Part shown: positions 1-6,669 of the stretch, piece by piece | Layout of the letters: each line of letters starts with the position of its first letter | Numbering within the stretch: the stretch's first letter is position 1 | Assembly: GCF_000721075.1 (NCBI RefSeq) | Contig: NZ_JOEQ01000102.1 | Span: forward strand, 1-6,669 | Length of the DNA stretch: 6,669 nt | From: Streptosporangium amethystogenes | Lineage (GTDB): Bacteria > Actinomycetota > Actinomycetes > Streptosporangiales > Streptosporangiaceae | Direction: 5' to 3' | The notes under the pieces: generated by a model | What the model was told of the DNA's origin: nothing | The model's database searches: none | Seen by the model: only the letters and a program-made list of their open reading frames with translations | Position numbers and translations under genes: made by a program

Positions 1-1266
1 ACTCGGGAACCACCCCACCCGACCACTCCACCACCGTGTCATTCCACTCGGACAACAACCGGTGACGCTCACCCTCCTCCAACACCTCCACCGCACTCAA
101 CCGAGTCCGCGGATCCGCCGCCATGAGGTCCAGCACCCGTACGAGGCGGGCGGCGAACTGCGCGGTGGTGCCGAGCTCGAACAGGTCCGCCGCCGCGATG
201 ATCGATCCGCGCAAGCCGGCCGGAGCGCCATCGTCGTCGAAGGCCTCCCCGACCAGGACGTCGAGGTCGAACTTCGCCACCACGGCCCCGGAGTGCTCAC
301 CGCCGGTCTCCACGCCCGGTAGGTCGAGCACCGCATCGTCGTTGTTCTGCAGCGTCAGCATCACCTGAACCAGGGGGTGCCGGGCGAGCGAGCGGCTCGG
401 AGCGAGTTCCTCCACGAGGCGCTCGAACGGCACGTCCTGGTAGGCGAGCGCGGACAGGCTGGTCTCGCGCACGCGTGCCAGCACATCGCTGATCGTGGGG
501 TCACCCGAGAGGTCGGATCGCACGACCAAGGTGTTGATGAAGAAGCCAACCAGGCCGTCCAGCGCCTCATCCGTGCGGCCCGCGTTCGCCGCACCGATCG
601 GGATGTCGGTACCCGCACCCAGCCGCGACAGCAGCACCGCCAGCGCGGACTGCACCACCATGAACGTGGTCACGCCCTCGGCCCGTGCCAGTTCCGCCAG
701 CCGCACGTGCAGCTCCGCCGGAACATGCAGCGGTACCCGGTGGCCCTCGTGGGAGGCCACCGCCGAGCGGGGATGGTCGAACGGCAGCGCCAGCTCCTCC
801 GGCGCACCCGCCAGCGCCTCCCGCCAGTACGCCACCTGCCGCGAGATCACACTGTCGGGGTCGGCCTCGTCGCCGAGCAGCTCGCGCTGCCACAACGCGT
901 AGTCGGCGTACTGCACCGGCAACGGCTCCCACCCCGGAACCCGCCCCTCACACCGAGCGGAATACGCCACCGACAGGTCCGCCGCCAACGGAACCGTTGA
1001 CCAGCCATCACTGGCGATATGGTGCAACACCACCACCAGCACGTGCTCGTCCGGCCCCACCGAGAACAGCCATGCGCGGATCGGCGGTTCCGCCGACAGG
1101 TCGAAGGCGTACCCGGCCGCCTCCGCGACCGCCGCCCCCAACCCGCCAGAGGCGACCTCACCGGCCCGCAACTCCCAGACCAGATCCTCCACCGGCACGA
1201 TCCGCTGGAAAGGCTCCCCATTCGCCGCCGGGAACACCGTGCGCAACACCTCGTGCCGCCCGATCA
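1..1266 (-). CDS. NRPS condensation domain, truncated at its N-terminus, running off the window
   Basis: The minus strand is open from 1266 to the window edge in one frame, with no stop. It starts in the middle of a C domain ([19 protein letters not shown]), then shows HHIASDGWS at about 998-1024, [12 protein letters not shown] at about 865-906, [35 protein letters not shown] and RHPLVQVML. It ends in the linker [20 protein letters not shown], the point where an A domain normally begins. The catalytic HHxxxDG is complete. It takes the peptide from the PCP at 1264-1383 and would pass it to the next module to the left. The C1 motif and about 48 N-terminal residues are missing at 1266, where the frame differs from the preceding PCP. 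Its closest relatives in the window are the other two C domains. Small departures ([18 protein letters not shown]) leave the known motifs readable. Confidence 0.9.
1168..1266 (-). repeat. 99-bp exact direct repeat, copy in the last C domain
   Basis: This stretch is identical base for base to 2823-2921. It encodes the C2 region ([17 protein letters not shown] and onward to VEDLVWEL). Just outside it on the left the two C domains differ at many residues; on the right the repeat ends exactly where both C domains are cut off. Confidence 0.95.
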
Positions 1267-2922
1267 GCTGATCAGCTTGATCGCCTGAAGAGAATGCCCG
1301 CCCAGGGCGAAGAAATCGTCGTCGACACCGACCCGCTCCCTGCCGAGGATCTGCGCGAATGCGGCGCACAGGAGTTCCTCGCGCACGCCGGACGGCGCGC
1401 GGCCGGAACCGGCGACGTTCCGGGTTTCCCGCGCGAGGGGATCATCCGGCCGGGCGACGAGCAGCAGTCGGCCGTTTCCGGTCCACTTGGCCAGATCGCC
1501 GGTCCGGTACAACAGGGATCCGTCACCGGCGAATCGGTCGGCGACGAACCGGCCTCGCCGTCCTTCCTCGTCAGGCGTCCACTCGGCGCCGGCGAGATAC
1601 AGATCTCCCGTGACTCCCGCAGGCACCAGGGCCAGGCCAGCGTCCAGCACATACGCCCGGGTACCTTCGACTGGATGGGCGAGAGCCCGGACGTCGCTCC
1701 ACTCGGAGAGCACCTTGCGCCGCTCGTTCTCGTCGAGCAGGTCCACCGAGCCGAGCCGGATCTGCGGATCCTCGCACACCTGCTCCAGCACCCGTGCGAA
1801 GCGCTCGGAGAACCGCTCGACCGACTCCTCGTCGAACAGGTCGGCCGCGCCACTCACCGAACCCCACAACCCTGCCGGAGCCCGGTGGGCGTCGAACGCC
1901 TCCTCGACCGTCACCTCAAGGTCGAACTTCGCCGTCGCGAGCCCGGGGGACATCTCCTCGGCCTGCGCACCGGACAGATCCAGCACCGCCGCGGCGACGG
2001 TCTTCAGCGTCAGCACGACCTGGAACAGGGGATGCCGCGCGAGGGAGCGCTCCGGGGAGAGTTCTTCCACCAGACGTTCGAAGGGCACGTCCTGGTGGGC
2101 GAACGCCGACAGGCTCGTCTCGCGTACCCGGCCCAGCACCTCACGGAACGTCGGGTCGCCGGACAGATCCGTACGCAGCACCAGAGCGTTGACGAAGAAC
2201 CCGACCAGATCGTCCAATGCCTCGTCGGTCCGCCCCGCCACATCGGTGCCGATCGGGATGTCGGTACCCGCACCCAACCTCGACAGCAGCACCGCCAGCG
2301 CGGCCTGGACCACCATGAAGGTGGTGACACCCTCGGCGCGCGCCAGTTCCACCAGCCGCACGTGCGCCTCGGCCGAAACATGCAGCGGAACGCGGTGCCC
2401 ACCGTAGGAGGCCACCGCCGGGCGGGGACGGTCGAACGGCAGCGCCAGCTCCTCCGGCACACCCGCCAGCGCGTTCCGCCAGTAGGTGACCTGGCGGGTG
2501 ATGACGCTGTCCGGGTCGGCCTCGCCGCCGAGCAGTTCGCGCTGCCAGAGCGCGTAGTCGGCGTACTGCACCGGCAGCGGCTCCCACGCCGGCACCCGGC
2601 CGTCATGCCTCGCCTCGTAGGCCCGCGACAGGTCTGCCGCCAGCGGCCTCATCGACCAGCCGTCACCGGCGATGTGATGCACGACCACCACCAGGACCCG
2701 CTCGTCCGGCCCGTCGGACAACAACCACGCCCGGATCGGCGGCTCCAGCGACAGGTCGAACGCGTAACCGGCCGCCTCCGCGACCGCGTCCTCCAGCTCC
2801 TCCGACGCCACCTCGGCGACCTGCAACTCCCAGACCAGATCCTCCACCGGCACGATCCGCTGGAAAGGCTCCCCATTCGCCGCCGGGAACACCGTGCGCA
2901 ACACCTCGTGCCGCCCGATCAA
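1264..2922 (-). CDS. NRPS module C - truncated A - PCP, N-terminus of C and end of PCP missing
   Basis: The open frame nominally extends to a GTG at 2964, but its first 14 residues are an out-of-frame reading of the preceding PCP; real homology starts at [12 protein letters not shown] (C2), so C1 and about 48 residues are missing. Counting from that GTG, C3 HHIAGDGWS is at 96-104, YADYALW at 134-140, the GFFVN region at 256-260, [13 protein letters not shown] at 290-302 and RHPLFQVVL at 310-318. HHxxxDG is intact and the type looks LCL. After the C-A linker (KVLSEWSD, 417-424) the A domain is a remnant (separate entry). A PCP follows, [13 protein letters not shown] then [19 protein letters not shown], with the modifiable serine at 1291-1293. 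The frame hits TGA at 1266-1264 directly after KLIS, where a second C domain is joined in another frame. From the C domain to the PCP the frame is unbroken with normal codon use. Confidence 0.88.
   Translation of the reverse strand: MIGRHEVLRTVFPAANGEPFQRIVPVEDLVWELQVAEVASEELEDAVAEAAGYAFDLSLEPPIRAWLLSDGPDERVLVVVVHHIAGDGWSMRPLAADLSRAYEARHDGRVPAWEPLPVQYADYALWQRELLGGEADPDSVITRQVTYWRNALAGVPEELALPFDRPRPAVASYGGHRVPLHVSAEAHVRLVELARAEGVTTFMVVQAALAVLLSRLGAGTDIPIGTDVAGRTDEALDDLVGFFVNALVLRTDLSGDPTFREVLGRVRETSLSAFAHQDVPFERLVEELSPERSLARHPLFQVVLTLKTVAAAVLDLSGAQAEEMSPGLATAKFDLEVTVEEAFDAHRAPAGLWGSVSGAADLFDEESVERFSERFARVLEQVCEDPQIRLGSVDLLDENERRKVLSEWSDVRALAHPVEGTRAYVLDAGLALVPAGVTGDLYLAGAEWTPDEEGRRGRFVADRFAGDGSLLYRTGDLAKWTGNGRLLLVARPDDPLARETRNVAGSGRAPSGVREELLCAAFAQILGRERVGVDDDFFALGGHSLQAIKLIS
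1390..1728 (-). other. Degenerate, core-deleted adenylation domain (in frame)
   Basis: Between C-domain end and PCP there are only about 110 residues instead of the usual 500 or so. After KVLSEWSD the sequence jumps to [20 protein letters not shown], which is the region just before A6. LYLAGA (A6-like), [20 protein letters not shown] (A7) and [18 protein letters not shown] follow. A1-A5, including the P-loop-like TSGSTG motif, the pocket residues and YGPTE, are absent, and A8 and A10 with the lysine cannot be recognised. The frame stays open throughout and codon use matches the flanks. The piece therefore looks like an old, selected in-frame loss and not a sequencing accident. It cannot activate an amino acid. 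The following PCP would have to be charged by an A domain from elsewhere, or the module is skipped. Confidence 0.8.
2823..2921 (-). repeat. 99-bp exact direct repeat, copy in the middle C domain
   Basis: Second copy of the repeat at 1168-1266, in the equivalent position of the preceding C domain. The right end again coincides with the join to an upstream PCP in a different frame. Confidence 0.95.
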
Positions 2923-3098
2923 CCCTCGGCGCGTCGAACAGCATCCGCAGCGGCACCTCGACACCCAGCACCGCCCGGATCCGGCTCACCAACCGCACCG
3001 CCAGCAGCGAATGCCCGCCCAGCGAGAAGAAATCATCATCGACCCCGACCCGCTCCAGGCCCAAGACCTCGGCGAACACCTCGCACAAGATCTCCTCC
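2921..3098 (-). CDS. NRPS fragment: peptidyl carrier protein (PCP) of the C-A module
   Basis: In this frame the minus strand reads [20 protein letters not shown] and then [18 protein letters not shown], a typical actinomycete PCP. The serine that would receive phosphopantetheine is at 3008-3010. The domain holds the growing peptide on its thiol arm between the A domain before it and the C domain after it. It ends at [11 protein letters not shown]; the last helix (in the intact upstream copy, [10 protein letters not shown]) and the linker to the next C domain are missing. At about 2922 the sequence jumps, in a new frame, into the middle of a C domain. Reading on in the PCP frame (to 2663) gives nonsense. 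No start codon is plausible, so this is an internal piece of the large NRPS gene. Confidence 0.85.
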
Positions 3099-3240
3099 CG
3101 GCAGCGCCTTACGGTCCAGCTTGCCGTTCGCGGTCAACGGCAACGCCTCCAGCACCACCACCGCCGACGGCACCATGTAATCGGGCAGACACCGAGCGAC
3201 GAACTCCCGCACCGGTGTCAGTGTCGGTGTCGGTGTCGGA
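3099..3240 (-). CDS. NRPS fragment: end of the A domain (A10) in a shifted frame
   Basis: This short in-frame stretch reads [15 protein letters not shown] and then A10 [14 protein letters not shown]. It aligns residue for residue with the same part of the upstream A domain ([29 protein letters not shown]). It is the missing end of the A domain that begins at 4704, displaced by one base in frame within or next to the hexanucleotide repeat at 3214-3237. The lysine at 3120-3122 is the one that closes over the adenylate. After KALP the usual 16-20 residue linker to the carrier is absent, and the frame changes again at about 3098. It has no start codon or ribosome binding site of its own and cannot be a separate gene. 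Confidence 0.85.
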
Positions 3241-6111
3241 GCTGGGAACAACGTAGGCCACCAGCCGTTTGTCGCCCGGCACGTCCTCACGAGCCACCAC
3301 CACAGCCTGCGCCACCCGCGAATGAGCCACCACCGCGGTCTGCACCTCACCCAACTCCACCCGAAAACCACGCACCTTGACCTGCTCATCCACCCGACCC
3401 AGATACACCACCTGACCATCGCCACCCCAGCGCGCCAGATCCCCCGTCCGATACATCCGCTCACCCACACCACCAAACGGACACGCCACAAACCGCTCAG
3501 CCGTCAACCCCGCCCGACCCCAATACCCCCGCGCCAAACCGGCACCGGAGATGTACAACTCCCCCGCAACCCCCACCGGCACCGGCTGAAGATGACCATC
3601 CAACACAAACACCCCCACCTGCGAAATCGGCCGCCCGATCGGCACCGACCCCCCACCAACCCCCGCCCCCACACACCACACCGTCGAATACACCGTCGCC
3701 TCCGTCGGCCCATACACATTCACCACCCGCACCCCCGGCAACCACCCCCGCACCCCCGCCACCCCATCCACCGTCAACGCCTCCCCCGCCAACACCACCA
3801 CCCCCGGCCCAACACCCACACCCAACCCACCCTCCGACCCCTCACCCAACCCGCGCTCCAACCCCTCACCCAACCCGCGCTCCGACCCACCCACCGATGC
3901 GCCTGCCACCAACTGGGCAAACACCGACGGCACCCCACTGACCAAACTCACCCCACCCCAACCACCACGCTCCCCACCAGCCAACACCAGCAAATCCTCC
4001 ACCACCTCCACACACCCCCCCGACACCAACGGACCAAACACCTCAAACACCGACACATCAAAACTCAACGACGTCGACCACAACACCCGCCCGAAATCCC
4101 CACCAAACTCCGCCACCGCCCACCCCAGCAAATTCACCACCGACCGATGCTCCACCACCACACCCTTCGGCCGCCCCGTCGACCCCGACGTATACATCAC
4201 ATACGCCGCACACCCCCCCACCAACGGCGCCAACCGCTCCCCCCACCCCAACACACCCGACTCCAACCCCGCCAACACCCCCACCACCTCCGGCCCATCC
4301 ACCACCACCACCTCCGGCCCACCCACAACACCACCGACCCCAGCACCCACCCCACCCACCGTGCCCGCAGCACCCGCAGCACCCGCAGCACCCGCCGAAG
4401 ACGCCAACACCACCACCGGCCGCACATCACCCAACACCCACCCCAACCGCTCCACCGGATACCCCGGATCCACCGGCACATACGCCCCACCCGCCTTCAA
4501 CACCCCCAACAACGCCACCACCATCTCCACCCCACGCTCCATACACACCGCCACCACCGACCCCGGACCCACCCCACACCCCACCAACAACCGCGCCAAC
4601 CGATTCGCCCGCCCATCCAACTCCCCATACGACAACTGAACATCCCCGCACACCACCGCCACCGCACCCGGCGACCGCACCACCTGCCCCTCAAACAACT
4701 CCACCACCGTCTCCCCCACCAACCCCGAACCCACCCCCACCGAACCATTCCACTCCACCAACACCCGACGACGCTCACCCGCGTCAAGAACCTCCACCCC
4801 ACTCACCCGCAACCACGGATCAGCCGTCACCGCCTCCAACACCCGACCCCAACGAGCCACGAGCACCTCAGCCGAACCCACATCGAACAGATCCGCCGCA
4901 GCGATCAGGTCACCACGCAGGCCCGCGGGAGCGCCGTCGGCATCGAAGAACTCGCTCGCGCTCACCTCCAGGTCGACCTTGGCCGCCGCATCCGTCGGTG
5001 CCCCAACGGCGGGTAGGCCGGACGAGACCCGCACCTGCCGCCCGTTGTCCTCCATGGTCAGCATCACCTGGAACAGCGGGTGACGGGACAGGGACCGGGT
5101 CGGGGCGAGCTCCTCCACCAGCTTCTCGAACGGCACGTCCTGGTGTGCGAACGCCTCCCAATCGGTGTCCTTGACCCGGCCGAGCACCTCGCGGAACGTC
5201 GGATCGCCGGACAGGTCCGTACGCAGGACAAGGGTGTTGACGAAGAAGCCGACCAGGTCGTCCAGCGCCACATCCGTACGCCCGGCCACGGCCGCACCGA
5301 TCGGGATGTCGGTGCCCGCGCCCAGCCGCGACAGCAGCACCGCCAGAGCGGCCTGCATCACCATGAAGACAGTCGCGCCCTCGGCGCGCGCGAGCTCCGC
5401 CATGCGCGCGTGCACATCCGCGGGGACCTCCAGCGGGACACTGTGCCCCCGGTAGCCCGCCACCGCAGGACGAGGGCGGTCGAAGGGGAGTGCCAGCTCT
5501 TCCGGTACGTCTGCCAGCGCCTGACGCCAATAGACGACTTGACGGGATATCAGGCTGTCCGGGTCGGCCTCGTCGCCGAGCAGCTCGCGCTGCCACAGCG
5601 CGTAGTCGGCGTACTGGACCGGCAACGGCTCCCACCCCGGGGCCTGGCCAACCCGCCGCGCCTCGTAGGCTGTGGTGACATCGCGGGACAGCGGCCCCAT
5701 GGACCAGCCATCACCGGCGATGTGGTGCACAACGACCAGCAGGACGTGATCATCCGGGGCCATCGAGAACAGCCAGGCCCGGATCGGCGCCTCGGACGAC
5801 AGGTCGAAGGCGTATTCCTTCGCCTCGGCGACCGCGCCGTCGAGTTCCGCTGGGGTGACGTCGGCGACCACGAGCTCCCAGTCGAGCTCCGTAAGGTCGA
5901 GGATGCGCTGGTACGGCTCACCGTCGACGGCCGCGAAAACCGTGCGCAGCACCTCATGGCGGTCAATCACATCGCGCAAGGCCGCGTTGAGCGCACCCGC
6001 GTCGATGTCGCTCTGTAGCCGCAGCTGTACTGGAATGTTATAGGTAGAGCTCGGACCCTCAAGCTGGTCGATGAACCACAGGCGGCGCTGCGCGAATGAC
6101 AACGGAATCAT
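3109..6111 (-). CDS. NRPS condensation-adenylation segment (C-A), frameshifted before A10
   Basis: ATG at 6111 is chosen from the AGGAGG site and stop/start overlap. The protein opens almost at once with C1 (SFAQRRLWF, residues 5-13). C2 is RHEVLRTVF (51-59), C3 HHIAGDGWS (129-137), C5 around 286-297 ([10 protein letters not shown]), C6 [13 protein letters not shown] (323-335) and C7 RHPLFQVML. The HHxxxDG motif is intact, and the DGWS context fits an LCL condensation domain joining two L-residues. The A domain follows: A1 LSYGEL (493), A2 [11 protein letters not shown] (538), A3 [11 protein letters not shown] (640), A4 FDVSVFE (684), A5 NVYGPTEAT (798), A6 [14 protein letters not shown] (851), A7 YRTGDL (887), A8 [17 protein letters not shown] (906). 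It activates an amino acid as aminoacyl-AMP. After residue about 966 (a run of Asp-Thr pairs) the frame is wrong and the last 35 residues are nonsense; the true continuation, with A10, lies one frame over. Translated as is, the A domain would lack its catalytic lysine. Confidence 0.92.
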   Translation of the reverse strand: MIPLSFAQRRLWFIDQLEGPSSTYNIPVQLRLQSDIDAGALNAALRDVIDRHEVLRTVFAAVDGEPYQRILDLTELDWELVVADVTPAELDGAVAEAKEYAFDLSSEAPIRAWLFSMAPDDHVLLVVVHHIAGDGWSMGPLSRDVTTAYEARRVGQAPGWEPLPVQYADYALWQRELLGDEADPDSLISRQVVYWRQALADVPEELALPFDRPRPAVAGYRGHSVPLEVPADVHARMAELARAEGATVFMVMQAALAVLLSRLGAGTDIPIGAAVAGRTDVALDDLVGFFVNTLVLRTDLSGDPTFREVLGRVKDTDWEAFAHQDVPFEKLVEELAPTRSLSRHPLFQVMLTMEDNGRQVRVSSGLPAVGAPTDAAAKVDLEVSASEFFDADGAPAGLRGDLIAAADLFDVGSAEVLVARWGRVLEAVTADPWLRVSGVEVLDAGERRRVLVEWNGSVGVGSGLVGETVVELFEGQVVRSPGAVAVVCGDVQLSYGELDGRANRLARLLVGCGVGPGSVVAVCMERGVEMVVALLGVLKAGGAYVPVDPGYPVERLGWVLGDVRPVVVLASSAGAAGAAGAAGTVGGVGAGVGGVVGGPEVVVVDGPEVVGVLAGLESGVLGWGERLAPLVGGCAAYVMYTSGSTGRPKGVVVEHRSVVNLLGWAVAEFGGDFGRVLWSTSLSFDVSVFEVFGPLVSGGCVEVVEDLLVLAGGERGGWGGVSLVSGVPSVFAQLVAGASVGGSERGLGEGLERGLGEGSEGGLGVGVGPGVVVLAGEALTVDGVAGVRGWLPGVRVVNVYGPTEATVYSTVWCVGAGVGGGSVPIGRPISQVGVFVLDGHLQPVPVGVAGELYISGAGLARGYWGRAGLTAERFVACPFGGVGERMYRTGDLARWGGDGQVVYLGRVDEQVKVRGFRVELGEVQTAVVAHSRVAQAVVVAREDVPGDKRLVAYVVPSSDTDTDTDTGAGVRRSVSARLHGAVGGGGAGGVAVDRERQAGP
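3214..3237 (-). repeat. Hexanucleotide tandem repeat (four units, GACACC-type) at a frameshift
   Basis: Four 6-bp units (one with a single T variant) encode Asp-Thr pairs in the A-domain frame and Thr-Pro/Leu in the frame that continues correctly into A10. The repeat lies in the variable loop between A9 and A10. Loss or gain of whole units would keep frame, so the observed shift needs an extra one-base (or two-base) change in or beside it. Confidence 0.9.
3817..3888 (-). repeat. 24-bp tandem repeat, three units, inside the A domain
   Basis: Units 3841-3864 and 3865-3888 differ at one base; 3817-3840 is a third copy with about three differences from its neighbour. They encode the 8-residue units [16 protein letters not shown] and GSEGGLGV, an insertion between the pocket position after A4 and the strand before A5. 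Unit length is a multiple of three, so copy changes keep frame. Confidence 0.9.
4364..4390 (-). repeat. 9-bp tandem repeat, three perfect units, inside the A domain
   Basis: Three identical 9-bp units give an Ala-Ala-Gly run (residues about 573-583 from ATG 6111) in the loop between A2 and A3, followed by further Gly/Val-rich low-complexity sequence. An in-frame expansion in a surface loop is the simplest reading. Confidence 0.9.
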
Positions 6112-6669
6112 CAGGACTCCTCCTGGTTGCGCATCGGCCGCAACGCCGGCCTAGCTGACTGTTGGTTTCCGAGCTGTTGGGTGAGTTCAGCAACCGTCGG
6201 CGCTGTCAGCAGCACCTTCAGCGGCAGTTCCACACCCAGTGCCGCGCGGATCTGGCTGATCAGCCGGACCGCGAGCAGCGAGTGACCGCCGAGAGCGAAG
6301 AAGTCATCGTCGACCCCGACCTTGTCCACGCCCAGCACCTGCGCGAACACCTCGCACAGCAGCCGTTCCTGCTCAGTGGCCGGTTCCCGGCCAGGGCCCG
6401 CCGTGTAGTCGGGGACCGGCAGCGCCTGGCGGTCCAGCTTGCCGTTCGTGGTCAGCGGCAACGTCTCCAAGGCGACAACGACCGCCGGGACCATATGGTC
6501 CGGCAGGTGCCGCGCGGCGAACTCCCGCACCGCACCCGGCAGCGCCTCGCTGCTTTCCTCCGCATCGGCGGGCACGACATAACCGACCAGGCGCACGTCC
6601 CCGGGAACGTCCTCCCGGGCGATCACCGCGGCCTGCCCCACCCCCGGATGCGCCACCAGCACCGCCTGG
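6111..6669 (-). CDS. NRPS, C-terminal part (end of A domain + PCP), 5' end outside window
   Basis: The reading frame enters from beyond the right edge (first full codons read Q-A-V-L-V-A-H-P-G) and ends with TGA at 6113-6111, so this is the tail of a longer NRPS gene. The GTG at 6662 is an internal valine, not a start. It covers the end of an A domain: the A9-like region, then A10 ([10 protein letters not shown], about 6420-6450) with the catalytic lysine. A linker of about 20 residues leads to a complete PCP with [16 protein letters not shown], whose serine takes the phosphopantetheine arm. After the PCP come about 25 linker residues ending RNQEES, then the stop. There is no thioesterase or epimerization domain and no obvious docking helix, so the peptide should pass directly to the C domain of the next protein. 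This intact PCP tail is the best internal yardstick for what is missing at the broken junctions downstream. Family assignment is certain; which amino acid it loads cannot be read here. Confidence 0.95.
   Translation of the reverse strand, partial: QAVLVAHPGVGQAAVIAREDVPGDVRLVGYVVPADAEESSEALPGAVREFAARHLPDHMVPAVVVALETLPLTTNGKLDRQALPVPDYTAGPGREPATEQERLLCEVFAQVLGVDKVGVDDDFFALGGHSLLAVRLISQIRAALGVELPLKVLLTAPTVAELTQQLGNQQSARPALRPMRNQEES
6117..6124 (-). promoter_or_regulatory. Strong ribosome binding site for the downstream NRPS gene
   Basis: The minus strand reads AGGAGGAG, then TCCTG, then ATG. The Shine-Dalgarno core lies about 7 bases before the ATG at 6111, inside the last codons of the upstream gene. 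It supports ATG 6111 as the true start and, with the TGATG stop/start overlap (6113-6109), indicates translational coupling of two NRPS polypeptides. Confidence 0.8.

Larger units (their letters stand above)
3120..4704 (-). other. Adenylation domain with pocket code D-V-F-S-V-A-V-V-Y-K
   Basis: Aligning by eye to the GrsA phenylalanine A domain gives the ten specificity positions as D685, V686, F689, S725, V773, A775, V799, V807, Y808 (residues counted from ATG 6111) and the A10 lysine at 3120-3122. D at the first position fits an alpha-amino acid substrate. The small Ser/Val/Ala mix does not match the common codes I know well for Ser, Thr, Gly, Asn, Asp, Leu, Val or Hpg. The opening D-V-F-S-V-A resembles, from memory only, codes reported for piperazic-acid modules (kutzneride-type NRPSs), but the end differs. 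The domain contains two low-complexity insertions (see repeats) and codon use unlike the C domain before it. All motifs A1-A8 are present; A10 is present but out of frame. Confidence 0.75.
1..6111 (-). pseudogene. Multimodular NRPS gene, C-A-PCP-C-A(remnant)-PCP-C..., interrupted by four frame changes
   Basis: This entry joins the five in-order coding segments listed separately, because together they form one recognisable NRPS assembly line. The frame changes lie at about 3214-3245, 3098, 2920-2926 and 1262-1280. The last three also lack sequence that every NRPS module has (A-PCP linker; PCP tail plus linker plus the first half-lobe of the C domain). As written, translation from 6111 would stop at 3109 and only C-A would be made. 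The remaining segments have no plausible start sites and keep intact catalytic motifs, so they are parts of the same gene and not separate genes. Long intact stretches between the breaks, without scattered stops, argue against old decay. Collapse of near-identical repeats in the assembly, or very recent deletions, fit better. The 3' end lies outside the window. Confidence 0.7.

Noticed and set aside
1262..1273. The palindrome GATCAGCTGATC as an operator or transposon insertion site
   Set aside because: It lies inside coding sequence at a module join; no inverted-repeat ends, target duplication or transposase are present. A deletion or assembly junction explains it better.
2663..2964. Possible separate small gene starting at GTG 2964 or TTG 3088
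   Set aside because: There is no ribosome binding site, and the first residues are out-of-frame readings of a PCP. These are internal parts of the large NRPS gene.
685..3180. Very long open frame on the plus strand (831 codons), rich in Pro, Arg and His
   Set aside because: It lies antisense to NRPS segments with full catalytic motifs. Its composition is what the complement of high-GC coding sequence gives, and it crosses the frame breaks of the real gene, so it is a shadow.
3205..3250. Programmed ribosomal frameshift site
   Set aside because: No slippery heptamer or downstream structure is evident, and three further breaks in the same gene involve missing sequence, so a common non-programmed cause is simpler.
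4180..4860. CRISPR-like look of repeated ccacc-type motifs on the plus strand
   Set aside because: There is no regular repeat-spacer structure. The pattern follows codon phase of Val/Gly-rich coding sequence on the minus strand.
3322..5016. Plus-strand open frame of 564 codons made almost wholly of His, Pro, Thr and Arg
   Set aside because: It is antisense to the A domain; the odd composition reflects the C-rich complement of GTG/GGT-biased coding, with no recognisable domain.

Overview
The window is one stretch of a non-ribosomal peptide synthetase (NRPS) locus, read entirely from the minus strand. Very high GC content, strong preference for G or C at third codon positions, and the domain sequence style point to an actinomycete (Streptomyces or Pseudonocardiaceae-like). 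I cannot name the species or the peptide from sequence alone. No transport, tailoring, regulatory, RNA or mobile-element genes are present, no promoter or terminator is visible, and there is no gene-free stretch of any size.

In transcription order (right to left): 6669-6111 is the 3' end of one NRPS gene, carrying the end of an adenylation (A) domain and a complete peptidyl carrier protein (PCP). It stops in a TGATG overlap with the next gene, whose start is preceded by a strong ribosome binding site. That second gene begins directly with a condensation (C) domain at 6111 and reads, over several frames, C - A - PCP - C - A remnant - PCP - C, leaving the window at position 1 just where the next A domain should begin. 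All three C domains keep HHxxxDG and look like LCL-type; there is no epimerization or thioesterase domain here.

The second gene is not one open frame. It changes frame at about 3214-3245 (a hexanucleotide Asp-Thr repeat near the end of the A domain), 3098 (A-PCP linker missing), 2920-2926 and 1262-1280 (both joins between a PCP and the middle of a C domain, with PCP tail, linker and C1 region missing). The two C-domain truncations fall on the same base of an exact 99-bp direct repeat. This is either real decay by deletion or, as I think likelier, collapse of near-identical module sequence during assembly. The domain order is clear in spite of the breaks.

Two features look biological rather than artefactual. 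The middle module has an in-frame A domain reduced to roughly 110 residues, lacking the ATP- and substrate-binding core, so its carrier would need loading in trans. The one full A domain reads a pocket code of D-V-F-S-V-A-V-V-Y-K and lies in a block of distinctly different codon usage with internal tandem repeats, suggesting A-domain exchange.
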